Positions 1-10,983 of a DNA stretch of 64,000 nt are shown here, piece by piece. A program made the translations under genes and the position numbers. The notes below the pieces were generated by a model. That model did not search any database. It saw only the letters and a list, made by a program, of their open reading frames with translations, and was not told where the DNA came from. Position 1 is the stretch's first letter. Each line of letters begins with the position of its first letter. Source of the DNA: Liolophura sinensis (Eukaryota; Mollusca; Polyplacophora; Chitonida; Chitonidae); assembly GCF_032854445.1 (NCBI RefSeq), contig NW_027018143.1:1-64000 (forward strand), written 5' to 3'.

Positions 1-2747
1 ACAATTCAATGATCATTTATGTCATAATCACGTGCCCAGCAACGGCTCTTACTCCATGGAAACCATCGATATTAGCAATTTTTTAACAGCTGCCGATGAC
101 TGGCCCAATTCCGCATCTTTTGGCACCTTATAAATCTGGGTCAGTGTTTAGTTGTACTTTTTACAGCAGACTGTATCAAGTACCTTGTGTTTTTTATGTA
201 CAAATGGTCTGGTTTTTCTACACGTAGATAAAGACATTGAGATTGTCTTGGACTTAGAAGTAAGACAATTGCTGGGTGAGTTAAATGGGCTTAGCCCAAA
301 GATTTCAGGTCTTCTGGGCTACCGAAGGGCACATAACTTATAGTCAAAAGTTGAATATAGTAATGACCAGTCGCGATTGTACAGAGTACAGTGTAGCCTG
401 TTTCAATTAACAAAAAGACCAGGCAAAAATGCAAAAGTGGAAAAACTGTTCCAGTGCTAATAGTAAGAGGCTAATCCGACGTATTTTGTGACGAGAAATC
501 GAATGGTGCAATCCGCGTTGCTCTCCGACCAATACTTTTGGCTGTAGCGACAATTGAATGATCATTGATGCCATAACCACGTGCATACCAACGGCTCTTA
601 CTCCATGGGAAAGCAGGGAAATTTGCAATTTGTCAACAGCTGCCGATGCCTGGCTCAATTCCGAATCTTTTGGCACCTTACTGAAGTGGGTCAGTGTTCA
701 GTTGTACTTTTTACAGCAGACTGTATCAAGTACCTTGTGTTTTTCACGTACAAATGGTCTGGTTTTTCTACACGTAGATAAAGACATTGACATTGTCTTG
801 CACTTAGAAGTAAGGCAATTGCTGGGTGAGTTAAATGGGCTTAGCCCAAAGATTTCAGGTCTTCTGGGCTACCGAAGGGCACATAACTTATAGTCAAAAG
901 TTGAATATAGTAATGACCAGTCGCGATTGTACAGAGTACAGTGTAGCCGATTTCAATTAACAAAAAGACCAGGCAAAAATGCAAAAAATGGAAAAACTGT
1001 TCCAGTGCTGCTGGTAAGAGGCTAATCCGACGTATTTTCTGACGAGAAATCGAATGGTGCAAACCGCGTTGCTCTCCGACCAATACTTTTGGCTGTAGCG
1101 ACAATTCAATGATCATTTATGTCATAATCACGTGCCCAGCAACGGCTCTTACTCCATGGAAACCATCGATTTTTGCAATTTTTTAACAGCTGCCGATGCC
1201 TGGCCCAATTCCGCATCTTTTGGCACCTTATAAATGTGGGTCAGTGTTTAGTTGTACTTTTTACAGCAGACTGTATCAAGTACCTTGTGTTTTTTATGTA
1301 CAAATGGTGTGGTTTTTCTACACGTAGATAAAGACATTGAGATTGTCTTGGACTTAGAAGTAAGACAATTGCTGGGTGAGTTAAATGGGCTTGGCCCAAG
1401 GATTTTAGGTCTTCTGGGCTACCGAAGGGCACATAACTTATAGTCAAAAGTTGAATATAGTAATGAGCAGTCGCGATTGTACAGAGTACAGTGTAGCCGA
1501 TTTCAATTAACAAAAAGACCAGGCAAAAATGCAAAAGTGGAAAAACTGTTCCAGTGCTGCTGGTAAGAGGCTAATCCGATGTATTTTGTGACGAGAAATC
1601 GAATTGTGCAAACCGCGTTGCTCTCCGACCAATACTTTTGGCTGGAGCGACAATTGAATGATCATTTATGTCATAATCACGTGCCCAGCAACGGCTCTTA
1701 CTCCATGGAAACCAGGGAAATTTGCAATTTTTCAACAGCTGCCGATGCCTGGCCCAATTCCGCATCTTTTGGCACCTTACTAATGTGGGTCAGTGTTTAG
1801 TTGTACTTTTTACAGCAGACTGTATCAAGTACCTTGTGTTTTTTATGTACAAATGGTGTGGTTTTTCTACACGCAGATAAAGACATTGAGATTGTCTTGG
1901 ACTTAGAAGTAAGGCAATTGCTGGGTGAGTTAAATGGGCTTAGCCCAAAGATTTGACGTCTTCTGGGCTACCGAAGGGCACATAACTTATAGTCAAAAGT
2001 TGAATATAGTAATGACCAGTCGCGATTGTACATAGTACAGTGTAGCCGATTTCAATTAACAAAAAGACCAGGCAAAAATGCAAAAGTGGAAAAACTGTTC
2101 CAGTGCTGCTGGTAAGAGGCTAATTCGACGTATTTTGTGACGAGAAATCGAATGGTGCAAACCGCGTTGCTCTCCGACCAATACTTTTGGCTGTAGCGAC
2201 AATTGAATGATCATTTATGTCATAATCACGTGCCCAGCAACGGCTCTTACTCCATGGAAACCATCGATTTTTGCAATTTTTTAACAGCTGCCGATGCCTG
2301 GCCCCATTCTGCATCTTTTGGCACCTTATAAATGTGGGTCAGTGTTTAGTTGTACTTTTTACAGCAGACTGTATCAAGTACCTTGTGTTTTCTATGTACA
2401 AATGGTCTGGTTTTTCTACACGTAGACAAAGACATTGAGATTGTCTTGGACTTAGAAGTAAGACAATTGCTGGGTGAGTTAAATGGGCTTGGCCCAAGGA
2501 TTTTAGGTCTTCTGGGCTACCGAAGGGCACATAACTTATAGTCAAAAGTTGAATATAGTAATGACCAGTCGCGATTGTACAGAGTACAGTGTAGCCGATT
2601 TCAATTAACAAAAAGACCAGGTAAAAATGCAAAAGTGGAAAAACTGTTCCAGTGCTGCTGGTAAGAGGCTAATCCGACGTATTTTGTGACGAGAAATCGA
2701 ATGGTGAAAACCGCGTTGCTCTCCGACCAATACTTTTGGCTGTAGCG
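1..2747 (+). repeat. Satellite block 1: five mixed, mostly T monomers
   Basis: Monomers start at 1, 550, 1101, 1650 and 2199. The unit at 1 resembles the A unit seen at 9886 (ccatcgatattagc, gcctgtttcaatt, gctaatagtaag). The unit at 550 resembles the B unit (cgtgcataccaacgg, gacattgacattg). The units at 1101 and 2199 carry aaggattttagg, the marker of the C unit of the higher-order repeat. So an older or rearranged piece of the 8.8-16.5 kb tetramer is present here. The unit at 1650 has actaatgtggg with tttag, an intermediate between the T and C states. The unit at 550 is 551 bp because of two extra bases near 985. Confidence 0.85.
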
Positions 2748-5700
2748 ACAATTCAATGATCATTCTTGTTATAATCACGTGCCCAGCAACGGCTCTTACT
2801 CCATGGAAACCAGGGATATTTGCAATTTTTTAACAGCTGCCGATGCCTGGCCCAATTCTGCATCTTTTGGCACCTTATAAATGTGGGTCAGTGTTTAGTT
2901 GTACTTTTTACAGCAGACTGTATCAAGTACCTTGTGTTTTTTATGTACAAATGGTGTGGTTTTTCTACACGTAGATAAAGACATTGAGATTGTTTTGGAC
3001 TTAGAAGTAACACAATTGCTGGGTGAGTTAAATGGGCTTGGCCCAAAGATTTCAGGTCTTCTGGGTTACCGAAGGGCACATAACTTATAGTCAAAAGTTG
3101 AATATAGTAATGACCAGTCGCGATTGTACAGAGTACAGTGTAGCCGATTTCAATTAACAAAAAGATCAGGCAAAAATACAAAAGTAGAAAAACTGTTCCA
3201 GTGCTGCTGGTAAGAGGCTAATCCGACGTATTTTCTGACGAGAAATCGAATGGTACAAACCGCGTTGCTCTCCGACCAATACTTTTGGCTGGAGCGACAA
3301 TTGAATGATCATTTTTGTCATAATCACGTGCCCAGCAACGGCTCTTACTCCATGGAAACCAGGGATATTTGCAATTTTTTAACAGCTGCCGATGCCTGGC
3401 CCAATTCTGCATCTTTTGGCACCTTATAAATGTGGGTCAGTGTTTAGTTGTACTTTTTACAGCAGACTGTATCAAGTACCTTGTGTTTTTTATGTACAAA
3501 ATGGTCTGGTTTTTTCTACACGTAGATAAAGACATTGAGATTGTCTTGGACTTAGAAGTAAGGCAATTGCTGGGTGAGTTAAATGGGCTTAGCCCAAAGA
3601 TTTGACGTCTTCTGGGCTACCGAAGGGCACATAACTTATAGTCAAAAGTTGAATATAGTAATGACCAGTCGCGATTGTACAGAGTACAGTGTAGCCGGTT
3701 TCAATTAACAAAAAGACCAGGCAAAAATGCAAAAGTGGAAAAACTGTTCCAGTGCTACTAGTAAGAGGCTAATCCGACGTATTTTGTGACGAGAAATCGA
3801 ATGGTGCAATCCGCGTTGCTCTCCGACCAATACTTTTGGCTGTAGCGACAATTGAATGATCATTGATGCCACAATCACGTGCCCAGCAACGGCTCTTACT
3901 CCATGGAAACCAGGGATATTTGCAATTTGTCAACAGCTGCCGATGCCTGGCCCAATTCCGCATCTTTTGGCACCTTACTGAAGTGGGTCAGTGTTCAGTT
4001 GTACTTTTTACAGCAGACTGTATCAAGTACCTTGTGTTTTTCACGTACAAATGGTCTGGTTTTCTACACGTAGATAAAGACATTGAGATTGTCTTGCACT
4101 TAGAAGTAAGGCAATTGCTGGGTGAGTTAAATGGGCTTAGCCCAAAGATTTGACGTCTTCTGGGCTACCGAAGGGCACATAACATATAGTAAAAAGTTGA
4201 ATATAGTAATGACCAGTCGCAATGGTACATAGTACAGTGTAGCCGGTTTCAATTAACAAAAAGACCAGGCAAAAATGCAAAAGTGGAAAAACTGTTTCAG
4301 TGCTACTAGTAAGAGGCTAATCCGACGTATTTTGTGACGAGAAATCGAATGGTGCAATCCGCGTTGCTCTCCGACCAATACTTTTGGCTGTAGCGACAAT
4401 TGAATGATCATTTATGTCATAATCACGTGCCCAGCAACGGCTCTTACTCCATGGAAACCAGGGAAATTTGCAATTTTTCAACAGCTGCCGATGCCTGGCC
4501 CAATTCCGCATCTTTTGGCACCTTACTAATGTGGGTCAGTGTTTAGTTGTACTTTTTACAGCAGACTGTATCAAGTACCTTGTGTTTTTTATGTACAAAT
4601 GGTGTGGTTTTTCTACACGCAGATAAAGACATTGAGATTGTCTTGGACTTAGAAGTAAGGCAATTGCTGGGTGAGTTAAATGGGCTTGGCCCAAAGATTT
4701 CAGGTCTTCTGGGATACCGAAGGGCACATAACTTATAGTCAAAAGTTGAATATAGTAATGACCAGTCGCGATTGTACAGAGTACAGTGTAGCCGATTTCA
4801 ATTAACAAAAAGATCAGGCAAAAATACAAAAGTAGAAAAACTGTTCCAGTGCTGCTGGTAAGAGGCTAATCCGACGTATTTTCTGACGAGAAATCGAATG
4901 GTACAAACCGCGTTGCTCTCCGACCAATACTTTTGGCTGGAGCGACAATTGAATGATCATTTTTGTCATAATCACGTGCCCAGCAACGGCTCTTACTCCA
5001 TGGAAACCAGGGATATTTGCAATTTTTTAACAGCTGCCGATGCCTGGCCCAATTCTGCATCTTTTGGCACCTTATAAATGTGGGTGAGTGTTTAGTTGTA
5101 CTTTTTACAGCAGACTGTATCAAGTACCTTGTGTTTTTTATGTACAAATGGTCTGGTTTTTCTACACGTAGATAAAGACATTGAGATTGTCTTGGACTTA
5201 GAAGTAAGGCAATTGCTGGGTGAGTTAAATGGGCTTAGCCCAAAGATTTGACGTCTTCTGGGCTACCGAAGGGCACATAACTTATAGTCAAAAGTTGAAT
5301 ATAGTAATGACCAGTCGCGATTGTACAGAGTACAGTGTAGCCGGTTTCAATTAACAAAAAGACCAGGCAAAAATGCAAAAGTGGAAAAACTGTTCCAGTG
5401 CTACTAGTAAGAGGCTAATCCGACGTATTTTGTGACGAGAAATCGAATGGTGCAATCCGCGTTGCTCTCCGACCAATACTTTTGGCTGTAGCGACAATTG
5501 AATGATCATTGATGCCACAATCACGTGCCCAGCAACGGCTCTTACTCCATGGAAACCAGGGATATTTGCAATTTGTCAACAGCTGCCGATGCCTGGCCCA
5601 ATTCCGCATCTTTTGGCACCTTACTGAAGTGGGTCAGTGTTCAGTTGTACTTTTTACAGCAGACTGTATCAAGTACCTTGTGTTTTTCACGTACAAATGG

Positions 5701-6591
5701 TCTGGTTTTTCTACACGTAGATAAAGACATTGAGATTGTCTTGCACTTAGAAGTAAGGCAATTGCTGGGTGAGTTAAATGGGCTTAGCCCAAAGATTTGA
5801 CGTCTTCTGGGCTACCGAAGGGCACATAACATATAGTAAAAAGTTGAATATAGTAATGACCAGTCGCAATGGTACATAGTACAGTGTAGCCGGTTTCAAT
5901 TAACAAAAAGACCAGGCAAAAATGCAAAAGTGGAAAAACTGTTTCAGTGCTACTAGTAAGAGGCTAATCCGACGTATTTTGTGACGAGAAATCGAATGGT
6001 GCAATCCGCGTTGCTCTCCGACCAATACTTTTGGCTGTAGCGACAATTGAATGATCATTGATGCCACAATCACGTGCCCAGCAACGGCTCTTACTCCATG
6101 GAAACCAGGGATATTTGCAATTTGTCAACAGCTGCCGATGCCTGGCCCAATTCCGCATCTTTTGGCACCTTACTGAAGTGGGTCAGTGTTTAGTTGTACT
6201 TTTTACAGCAGACTGTATCAAGTACCTTGTGTTTTTCACGTACAAATGGTCTGGTTTTTCTACACGTAGATAAAGACATTGAGATTGTCTTGCACTTAGA
6301 AGTAAAGCAGTTGCTGGGTGAGTTAAATGGGCTTAGCCCAAAGATTTGACGTCTTCTGGGCTACCGAAGGGCACATAACATATAGTAAAAAGTTGAATAT
6401 AGTAATGACCAGTCGCAATGGTACATAGTACAGTGTAGCCGATTTCAATTAACAAAAAGACCAGGTAAAAATGCAAAAGTGGAAAAACTGTTCCAGTGCT
6501 GCTGTTAAGAGGCTAATCCGACGTAATTTGTGACGAGAAATCGAATGGTGCAAACCGCGTTGCTCTCCGACCAATACTTTTGGCTGTAGTG
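2748..6591 (+). repeat. Satellite block 2: tandemly duplicated trimer plus one extra copy
   Basis: Monomers start at 2748, 3297, 3848, 4396, 4945, 5494 and 6043. Units 3297 and 4945 share the rare atttttgtcataatc. Units 3848 and 5494 share attgatgccacaatc, acatatagtaaaaag and gcaatggtacatag. The 3' halves of 2748 and 4396 share the rare aaaaagatcagg and caaaaatacaaaagtag. The spacing is 1646-1648 bp, that is three monomers. Unit 6043 is a further copy of 5494 one monomer downstream. Unit 3848 lacks one T in the T-run after ggtctgg, and the preceding unit has two extra bases there. Confidence 0.85.
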
Positions 6592-8239
6592 ACAATTGAA
6601 TGATCATTTATGCCATATTTACGTGCACAGCAACGGCTCTTACTCCATGGAAACCAGGGATATTTGCAATTTTTCAACAGCTGCCGATGCCTGGCTCAAT
6701 TCCGCATCTTTTGGCACCTTACTGAAGTGGGTCAGTGTTCAGTTATACTTTTTACAGCAGACTGTATCAAGTACCTTGTGTTTTTCACGTACAAATGGTG
6801 TGGTTTTTCTACACGTAGATAAAGACATTGAGATTGTCTTGCACTTAGAAGTAAGGCAATTGCTGGGTGAGTTAAATGGGCTTAGCCCAAAGATTTGACG
6901 TCTTCTGGGCTACCGAAGGGCACATAACTTATAGTCAAAAGTTGAATATAGTAATGACCAGTCGCGATTGTACAGAGTACAGTGTAGCCGATTTCAATTA
7001 ACAAAAAGATCAGGCAAAAATGCAAAATTGGAAAAATTGTTCCAGTGCTGCTGGTGAGAGGCTAATCCGACGTATTTTGTGACGAGAAATCGAATGGTGC
7101 AAACCGCGTTGCTCTCCGACCAATACTTTTGGCTGTAGTGACAATTGAATGATCATTTATGTCATAATCACGTGCCCAGCAACGGCTCTTACTCCATGGA
7201 AACAAGGGAAATTTGCAATTTTTCAACAGCTGCCGATACCTGGCCCAATTCCGCATCTTTTGGCACCTTATAAATGTGGGTCAGTGTTTAGTTGTACTTT
7301 TTACAGCAGACTGTATCAAGTACCTTGTGTTTTTTATGTACAAATGGTCTGGTTTTTCTACACGTAGATAAAGACATTGAGATTGTCTTGGACTTAGAAG
7401 TAAGGCAATTGCTGGGTGAGTTAAATGGGCTTAGCCCAAAGATTTGACGTCTTCTGGGCTACCGAAGGGCACATAACTTATAGTCAAAAGTTGAATATAG
7501 TAATGACCAGTCGCGATTGTACAGAGTACAGTGTAGCCGGTTTCAATTAACAAAAAGACCAGGCAAAAATGCAAAAGTGAAAAAACTGTTCCAGTGCTAC
7601 TAGTAAGAGGCTAATCCGACATATTTTGTGACGAGAAATCGAATGGTGCAATCCGCGTTGCTCTCCGACCAATACTTTTGGCTGTAGCGACAACTGAATG
7701 ATCATTGATGCCATAATCACGTGCCCAGCAACGGCTCTTACTCCATGGAAACCAGGGATATTTGCAATTTGTCAACAGCTGCCGATGCCTGGCCCAATTC
7801 CGCATCTTTTGGCACCTTATAAATGTGGGTGAGTGTTTAGTTGTACTTTTTACAACAGACTGTATCAAGTACCTTGTGTTTTTTATGTACAAATGGTGTG
7901 GTTTTTCTACACGTAGATAAAGACATTGAGATTGTCTTGGACTTAGAAGTAAGACAATTGCTGGGTGAGTTAAATGGGCTTGGCCCAAAGATTTCAGGTC
8001 TTCTGGGCTACCGAAGGGCACATAACTTATAGTCAAAAGTTGAATATAGTAATGACCAGTAGCGATTGTACAGAGTACAGTGTAGCCGATTTCAATTAAC
8101 AAAAAGACCAGGCAAAAATGCAAAAGTGGAAAAACTGTTCCAGTGCTGCTGGTAAGAGGCTAATCCGACGTATTTTGTGAGGAGAAATCGAATGGTGCAA
8201 ACCGCGTTGCTCTCCGACTAATACTTTTGGCTGTAGTGA

Positions 8240-8330
8240 CAATTGAATGATCATTTATGTCATAATCACGTGCCCAGCAACGGCTCTTACTCCATGGAAA
8301 CCAGGGATATTTGCAATTTTTCAACAGCTG
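8240..8330. other. Cluster of six 6-bp palindromes (example unit)
   Basis: Within 91 bp are CAATTG (8240-8245), TGATCA (8248-8253), CACGTG (8267-8272), CCATGG (8292-8297), TTGCAA (8311-8316) and CAGCTG (8325-8330). One or two would be expected by chance. In units with gggaaatttgc a seventh, AAATTT, appears. The cluster is present, with occasional losses, in most monomers. CACGTG and CAGCTG also match the E-box form CANNTG, but nothing shows protein binding. Confidence 0.8.
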
Positions 8331-8454
8331 CCGATGCCTGGCTCAATTCCGCATCTTTTGGCACCTTACTGAAGTGGGTCAGTGTTCAGTTGTACTTTTT
8401 ACAGCAGACTGTATCAAGTACCTTGTGTTTTTCACGTACAAATGGTGTGGTTTT

Positions 8455-8487
8455 TCTACACGTAGATAAAGACATTGAGATTGTCTT
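8455..8487. other. Pair of short inverted repeats in mid-monomer (example unit)
   Basis: TCTAC-AC-GTAGA lies at 8455-8466 (5-bp arms, 2-bp spacer). AAGACA at 8469-8474 pairs with TGTCTT at 8482-8487 across a 7-base spacer. Both recur in nearly all units. B units (gacattgacattg) keep the arms. Confidence 0.7.
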
Positions 8488-8530
8488 GCACTTAGAAGTA
8501 AGGCAATTGCTGGGTGAGTTAAATGGGCTT

Positions 8531-8558
8531 AGCCCAAAGATTTCAGGTCTTCTGGGCT
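8531..8558 (+). other. Conserved bulged hairpin (one example; recurs in nearly every monomer)
   Basis: Left arm agcccaaaga (8531-8540) pairs with right arm tcttctgggct (8548-8558): ten base pairs with one bulged C around a 7-base loop tttcagg. The flanking gggcttagccc (8525-8535) is itself a perfect 5-bp inverted repeat around one base and competes for the left arm. Variants gggcttggccc and gggctgagccc keep the pairing or replace one pair by G-T. The loop varies as tttcagg or tttgacg. The only unit lacking it entirely is the truncated one at 31839. Confidence 0.75.
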
Positions 8559-8615
8559 ACCGAAGGGCACATAACTTATAGTCAAAAGTTGAATATAGTA
8601 ATGACCAGTCGCGAT

Positions 8616-8628
8616 TGTACAGAGTACA
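8616..8628. other. TGTAC-AGA-GTACA inverted repeat (example unit)
   Basis: Perfect 5-bp arms lie around a 3-bp spacer, present in most units. A few copies read tgtacatagtaca (for example near 4226, 5874 and 6421), which keeps the dyad. The spacing resembles receptor-type dimer sites, but the half-site does not match one I can name. Confidence 0.65.
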
Positions 8629-8648
8629 GTGTAGCCGATTTCAATTAA

Positions 8649-8693
8649 CAAAAAGACCAGGCAAAAATGCAAAAATGGAAAAACTGTTCCAGT
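8649..8693 (+). other. A-tract run near monomer 3' third (example unit)
   Basis: Four A-tracts of 4-6 bases lie within about 40 bp (aacaaaaag, gcaaaaatg, gcaaaa, ggaaaaac), with average centre spacing near one helical turn. Such runs are often intrinsically curved. Curvature here is inferred, not measured. The run is present in all complete units, with small length changes in the A-runs. Confidence 0.6.
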
Positions 8694-8787
8694 GCTGCTG
8701 GTAAGAGGCTAATCCGACGTATTTTGTGACGAGAAATCGAATGGTGCAATCCGCGTTGCTCTCCGACCAATACTTTTGGCTGTAGCG

Positions 8788-10983
8788 ACAGTTCAATGAT
8801 CATTTATGTCATAATCACGTGCCCAGCAACGGCTCTTACTCCATGGAAACCATCGATTTTTGCAATTTTTCAACAGCTGCCGATGCCTGGCCCAATTCCG
8901 CATCTTTTGGCACCTTATAAATGTGGGTCAGTGTTTAGTTGTACTTTTTACAGCAGACTGTATCAAGTACCTTGTGTTTTTTATGTACAAATGGTCTGGT
9001 TTTTCTACACGTAGATAAAGACATTGAGATTGTCTTGGACTTAGAAGTAAGACAATTGCTGGGTGAGTTAAATTGGCTTGGCCCAAGGATTTTAGGTCTT
9101 CTGGGCTACCGAAGGGCACAAAACTTATAGTCAAAAGTTGAATATAGTAATGACCAGTCGCGATTGTACAGAGTACAGTGTAGCCGATTTCAATTAACAA
9201 AAAGACCAGGTAAAAATGCAAAAGTGGAAAAACTGTTCCAGTGCTGCTGGTAAGAGGCTAATCCGACGTATTTATTGACGAGAAATCGAATGGTGCAAAC
9301 CGCGTTGCTCTCCGACCAATACTTTTGGCTGTAGCGACAATTCAATTATCATTTATGTTATAATCACGTGCCCAGCAACGGCTCTTACTCCATGGAAACC
9401 AGGGATATTTGCAATTTTTCAACAGCTGCCAATGCCTGGCTCAATTCCGCATCTTTTGGCACCTTACTGAAGTGGGTCAGTGTTCAGTTGTACTTTTTAC
9501 AGCAGACTGTATCAAGTACCTTGTGTTTTTCACGTACAAATGGTGTGGTTTTTCTACACGTAGATAAAGACATTGAGATTGTCTTGCACTTAGAAGTAAG
9601 GCAATTGCTGGGTGAGTTAAATGGGCTTAGCCCAAAGATTTCAGGTCTTCTGGGCTACCGAAGGGCACATAACTTATAGTCAAAAGTTGAATATAGTAAT
9701 GACCAGTCGCGATTGTACAGAGTACAGTGTAGCCGATTTCAATTAACAAAAAGACCAGGCAAAAATGCAAAAGTGGAAAAACTGTTCCAGTGCTGCTGGT
9801 AAGAGGCTAATCCGACGTATTTTGTGACGAGAAATCGAATGGTGCAAACCGCGTTGCTCTCCGACCAATACTTTTGGCTGTAGCGACAATGCAATGATCA
9901 TTTATGTCATAATCACGTGCCCAGCAACGGCTCTTACTCCATGGAAACCATCAATATTAGCAATTTTTTAACAGCTGCCGATGCCTGGCCCAATTCCGCA
10001 TCTTTTGGCACCTTATAAATGTGGGTCAGTGTTTAGTTGTACTTTTTACAGCAGACTGTATCAAGTACCTTGTGTTTTTTATGTACAAATGGTCTGGTTT
10101 TTCTACACGTAGATAAAGACATTGAGATTGTCTTGGACTTAGAAGTAAGACAATTGCTGGGTGAGTTAAATGGGCTTGGCCCAAAGATTTCAGGTCTTCT
10201 GGGCTACCGAAGGGCACATAACTTATAGTCAAAAGTTGAATATAGTAATGACCAGTCGCGATTGTACAGAGTACAGTGTAGCCTGTTTCAATTAAGAAAA
10301 AGACCAGGCAAAAATGCAAAAGTGGAAAAACTGTTCCAGTGCTAATAGTAAGAGGCTAATCCGACGTATTTTGTGACGAGAAATCAAATGGTGCAATCCG
10401 CGTTGCTCTCCGACCAATACTTTTGGCTGTAGCGACAATTGAATGATCATTGATGCCATAATCACGTGCATACCAACGGCTCTTACTCCATGGAAACCAG
10501 GGAAATTTGCAATTTGTCAACAGCTGCCGATGCCTGGCTCAATTCCGAATCTTTTGGCACCTTACTGAAGTGGGTCAGTGTTCAGTTGTACTTTTTACAG
10601 CAGACTGTATTAAGTACCTTGTGTTTTTCACGTACACATGGTCTGGTTTTTCTACACGTAGATAAAGACATTGACATTGTCTTGCACTTAGAAGTAAGGC
10701 AATTGCTGGGTGAGTTAAATGGGCTTAGCCCAAAGATTTCAGGTCTTCTGGGCTACCGAAGGGCACATAACTTATAGTCAAAAGTTGAATATAGTAATGA
10801 CCACTCGCGATTGTACAGAGTACAGTGTAGCCGATTTCAATTAACAAAAAGACCAGGCAAAAATGCAAAAGTGGAAAAACTGTTCCAGTGCTGCTGGTAA
10901 GAGGCTAATCCGACGTATTTTGTGACGAGAAATCGAATGGTGCAAACCGCGTTGCTCTCCGACCAATACTTTTGGCTGTAGCG
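8788..10983 (+). repeat. Higher-order repeat copy 1 (C-D-A-B)
   Basis: All four unit types are present, each of 549 bp, for a total of 2196 bp. The first unit starts acagttcaatg rather than acaattcaatg. Confidence 0.85.
9886..10434 (+). repeat. Representative T-subfamily monomer (549 bp)
   Basis: This unit shows the T diagnostic states: ttttttaacagctg, cctggcccaatt, ccttataaatgtggg, gtgtttagttg, tatgtacaaatgg and cttggactta, here with gggcttggccc. The TATAAAT string is at 10014-10020, at the position where C units have ACTGAAG. It is also the A unit of the four-monomer higher-order repeat, marked by acaatgcaatg at its start, ccatcaatattagc, and gcctgtttcaattaag near its end. T units occur singly among C units and are absent from 20857-31838. 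Confidence 0.88.

Larger units (their letters stand above)
6592..8787 (+). repeat. Satellite block 3: transitional T/C monomers
   Basis: Monomers start at 6592 (C), 7141 (T), 7690 (T) and 8239 (C). Unit 7690 has gtgggtgagtg instead of gtgggtcagtg. On the minus strand this removes a recurrent TGA and joins two frames into a 170-codon ORF (7611-8123). I read that as an accident of one substitution, not a gene. Unit 6592 has the unusual gccatatttacgtgcacag. Confidence 0.8.
8239..8787 (+). repeat. Representative C-subfamily monomer (549 bp)
   Basis: This unit shows the C diagnostic states: cttactgaagtggg, then gtgttcagttg, ttttcaacagctg, cctggctcaatt, cttgcactta and gggcttagccc. The 5' part (first 95 bp) is packed with 6-bp palindromes. 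The middle carries dyads around ctacacgtag and gacattgagattgtc. A bulged hairpin lies about 290-320 bp into the unit. The last 140 bp hold an A-tract run followed by a CpG-richer tail (gacgagaaatcgaatgg, ccgcgttgctctccgacc). C monomers are the majority class and form all 20 units of 20857-31838. Confidence 0.9.

Noticed and set aside
8616-8628. Hormone-receptor-type binding site
   Set aside because: The dyad is real, but the half-site TGTAC does not match a receptor consensus I can name and no context supports it.
8525-8740. Internal RNA polymerase III promoter (A-box-like gggcttagccc, B-box-like aatcgaatgg)
   Set aside because: Both match the consensus poorly and are about 200 bp apart. No tRNA-like fold is seen.
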